This document shows, piece after piece, positions 63,515 to 64,000 of a DNA stretch of 64,000 nucleotides; positions within the stretch are counted from its first letter, which is position 1, and each line of letters starts with the position of its first letter. The notes beneath the pieces were generated by a model. The model searched no databases. It was given only the letters and a program-made list of their open reading frames with translations, and had not been told where the DNA came from. Origin of the DNA: Anniella stebbinsi (Eukaryota > Chordata > Lepidosauria > Squamata > Anniellidae); NCBI GenBank assembly GCA_029215795.1, contig JARDYH010000007.1, positions 66,394,763-66,458,762 on the forward strand. The letters run 5' to 3'. A program made the position numbers and the translations under genes.

Positions 63515-63628
63515 TTCCGGAACTTCAAAATCATCTACAGGCGCTACGCAGGGCTCTATTTCTGCATCTGTGTAGATGTCAATGACAACAACCTGGCTTA
63601 CCTAGAAGCCATTCACAACTTTGTGGAG
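63515..63628 (+). CDS. AP2S1: AP2S1 exon 3 (AP-2 sigma-2 residues 52-89)
   Basis: Thirty-eight codons: [20 protein letters not shown], then [18 protein letters not shown]. This is the second half of the longin-like beta-sheet and the following helix, continuing exon 2 in phase 0. The acceptor is ccttttcttccag and the donor is gag|gtgaat. The remaining residues (90-142) must lie beyond 64000, so the gene is cut by the window, not broken. Confidence 0.97.
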
Positions 63629-63782
63629 GTGAATATTTGCATTGTGGGGCTGAACATGCACATACCAACTGGATGAGGCTGTAAATGGTACCCCGTCAGA
63701 CTCCGGAGGGGCTACCGCACGATCAAATGCTCCTATACATTTCCCCATACTTAATTATGATTTTAACAAGGAATATTAAACA

Positions 63783-63802
63783 CACACACACACACACACA
63801 CA
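63783..63802 (+). repeat. (CA)n microsatellite
   Basis: About ten CA units just before a SINE. Confidence 0.9.
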
Positions 63803-64000
63803 GCAGCTAGAGTATTGGACTGGGAGTCATGAGATCCGGGTTCCAGTTCCCACTAGGCCATGGAAGCTCACTGGGTGAGTTTGGGCCAGTCATAGACTCT
63901 CAGCCCAACCTACCTCACAGGGTTGTTGTTGTGGGGATGAAAAATGGAGAGGAGGAGGGTTATGTACGCTGCCTTGGGTTCCTTCAAGGAAAAAATGTGG
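63803..64000 (+). mobile_element. Sauria-type tRNA-derived SINE, cut by window end
   Basis: Head gcagctagagtattggactg and box B-like gggttccagttcccac, then atggaagctcactgggtgag, ggccagtcatagactctcag and tacctcacagggttgttgtt. It lies in AP2S1 intron 3 (63629 onward). Confidence 0.88.

Overview
This is vertebrate nuclear DNA, most likely from a squamate reptile (a lizard or a relative). Long AT-rich introns are packed with CR1- and L2-like LINE fragments, tRNA-headed SINEs of the Sauria type, many small foldback DNA elements and one DIRS-like element. I cannot name the species from the sequence.

Two genes are present, both incomplete. On the minus strand is ARHGAP35 (p190A RhoGAP). Its large first coding exon (18150-21842, 1231 codons) and the following 145-bp exon (2315-2459, start of the RhoGAP domain) are here; the remaining GAP exons lie beyond position 1. 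A splice acceptor 208 bp upstream of the start codon (exon start 22050) shows that the promoter lies further upstream, most plausibly in the strong CpG island at about 45.4-47.0 kb. On the plus strand is AP2S1 (sigma-2 subunit of the AP-2 clathrin adaptor). Exon 1 supplies only the ATG (55775-55777); exons 2 (61133-61282) and 3 (63515-63628) follow, giving 89 of the usual 142 residues before the window ends. The genes are divergently arranged, as I recall for human chromosome 19q13.3. Their products act separately, one in Rho/actin signalling and one in clathrin-mediated endocytosis; adjacency alone says nothing about a shared function.

Layout: 1-2314 is a downstream ARHGAP35 intron with a TIR transposon containing nested palindromes, and a CR1 tail next to a splice donor. 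2460-18149 is an ARHGAP35 intron holding a 5.7-kb DIRS-like element (2825-8509), LINE and SINE pieces and foldback elements. 18150-22050 is the large exon with four upstream ORFs in its 5'UTR. 22051 to about 45.8 kb is the inferred 5' intron. 45.4-47.0 kb is the CpG island. 47.0-55.3 kb is intergenic and dense in nested repeats. 55.3-55.8 kb is the AP2S1 promoter. 55.8-64.0 kb is AP2S1.

The most notable structure is the 2825-8509 element. A perfect 128-bp inverted repeat links its two ends, and an internal segment (3104-3197) joins the reverse complements of its two outer tips. This is the internal complementary region typical of DIRS tyrosine-recombinase retrotransposons. It also holds a GGTACC/GAGCTC minisatellite and five spacings of about 154 bp. 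I see no novel host gene system.
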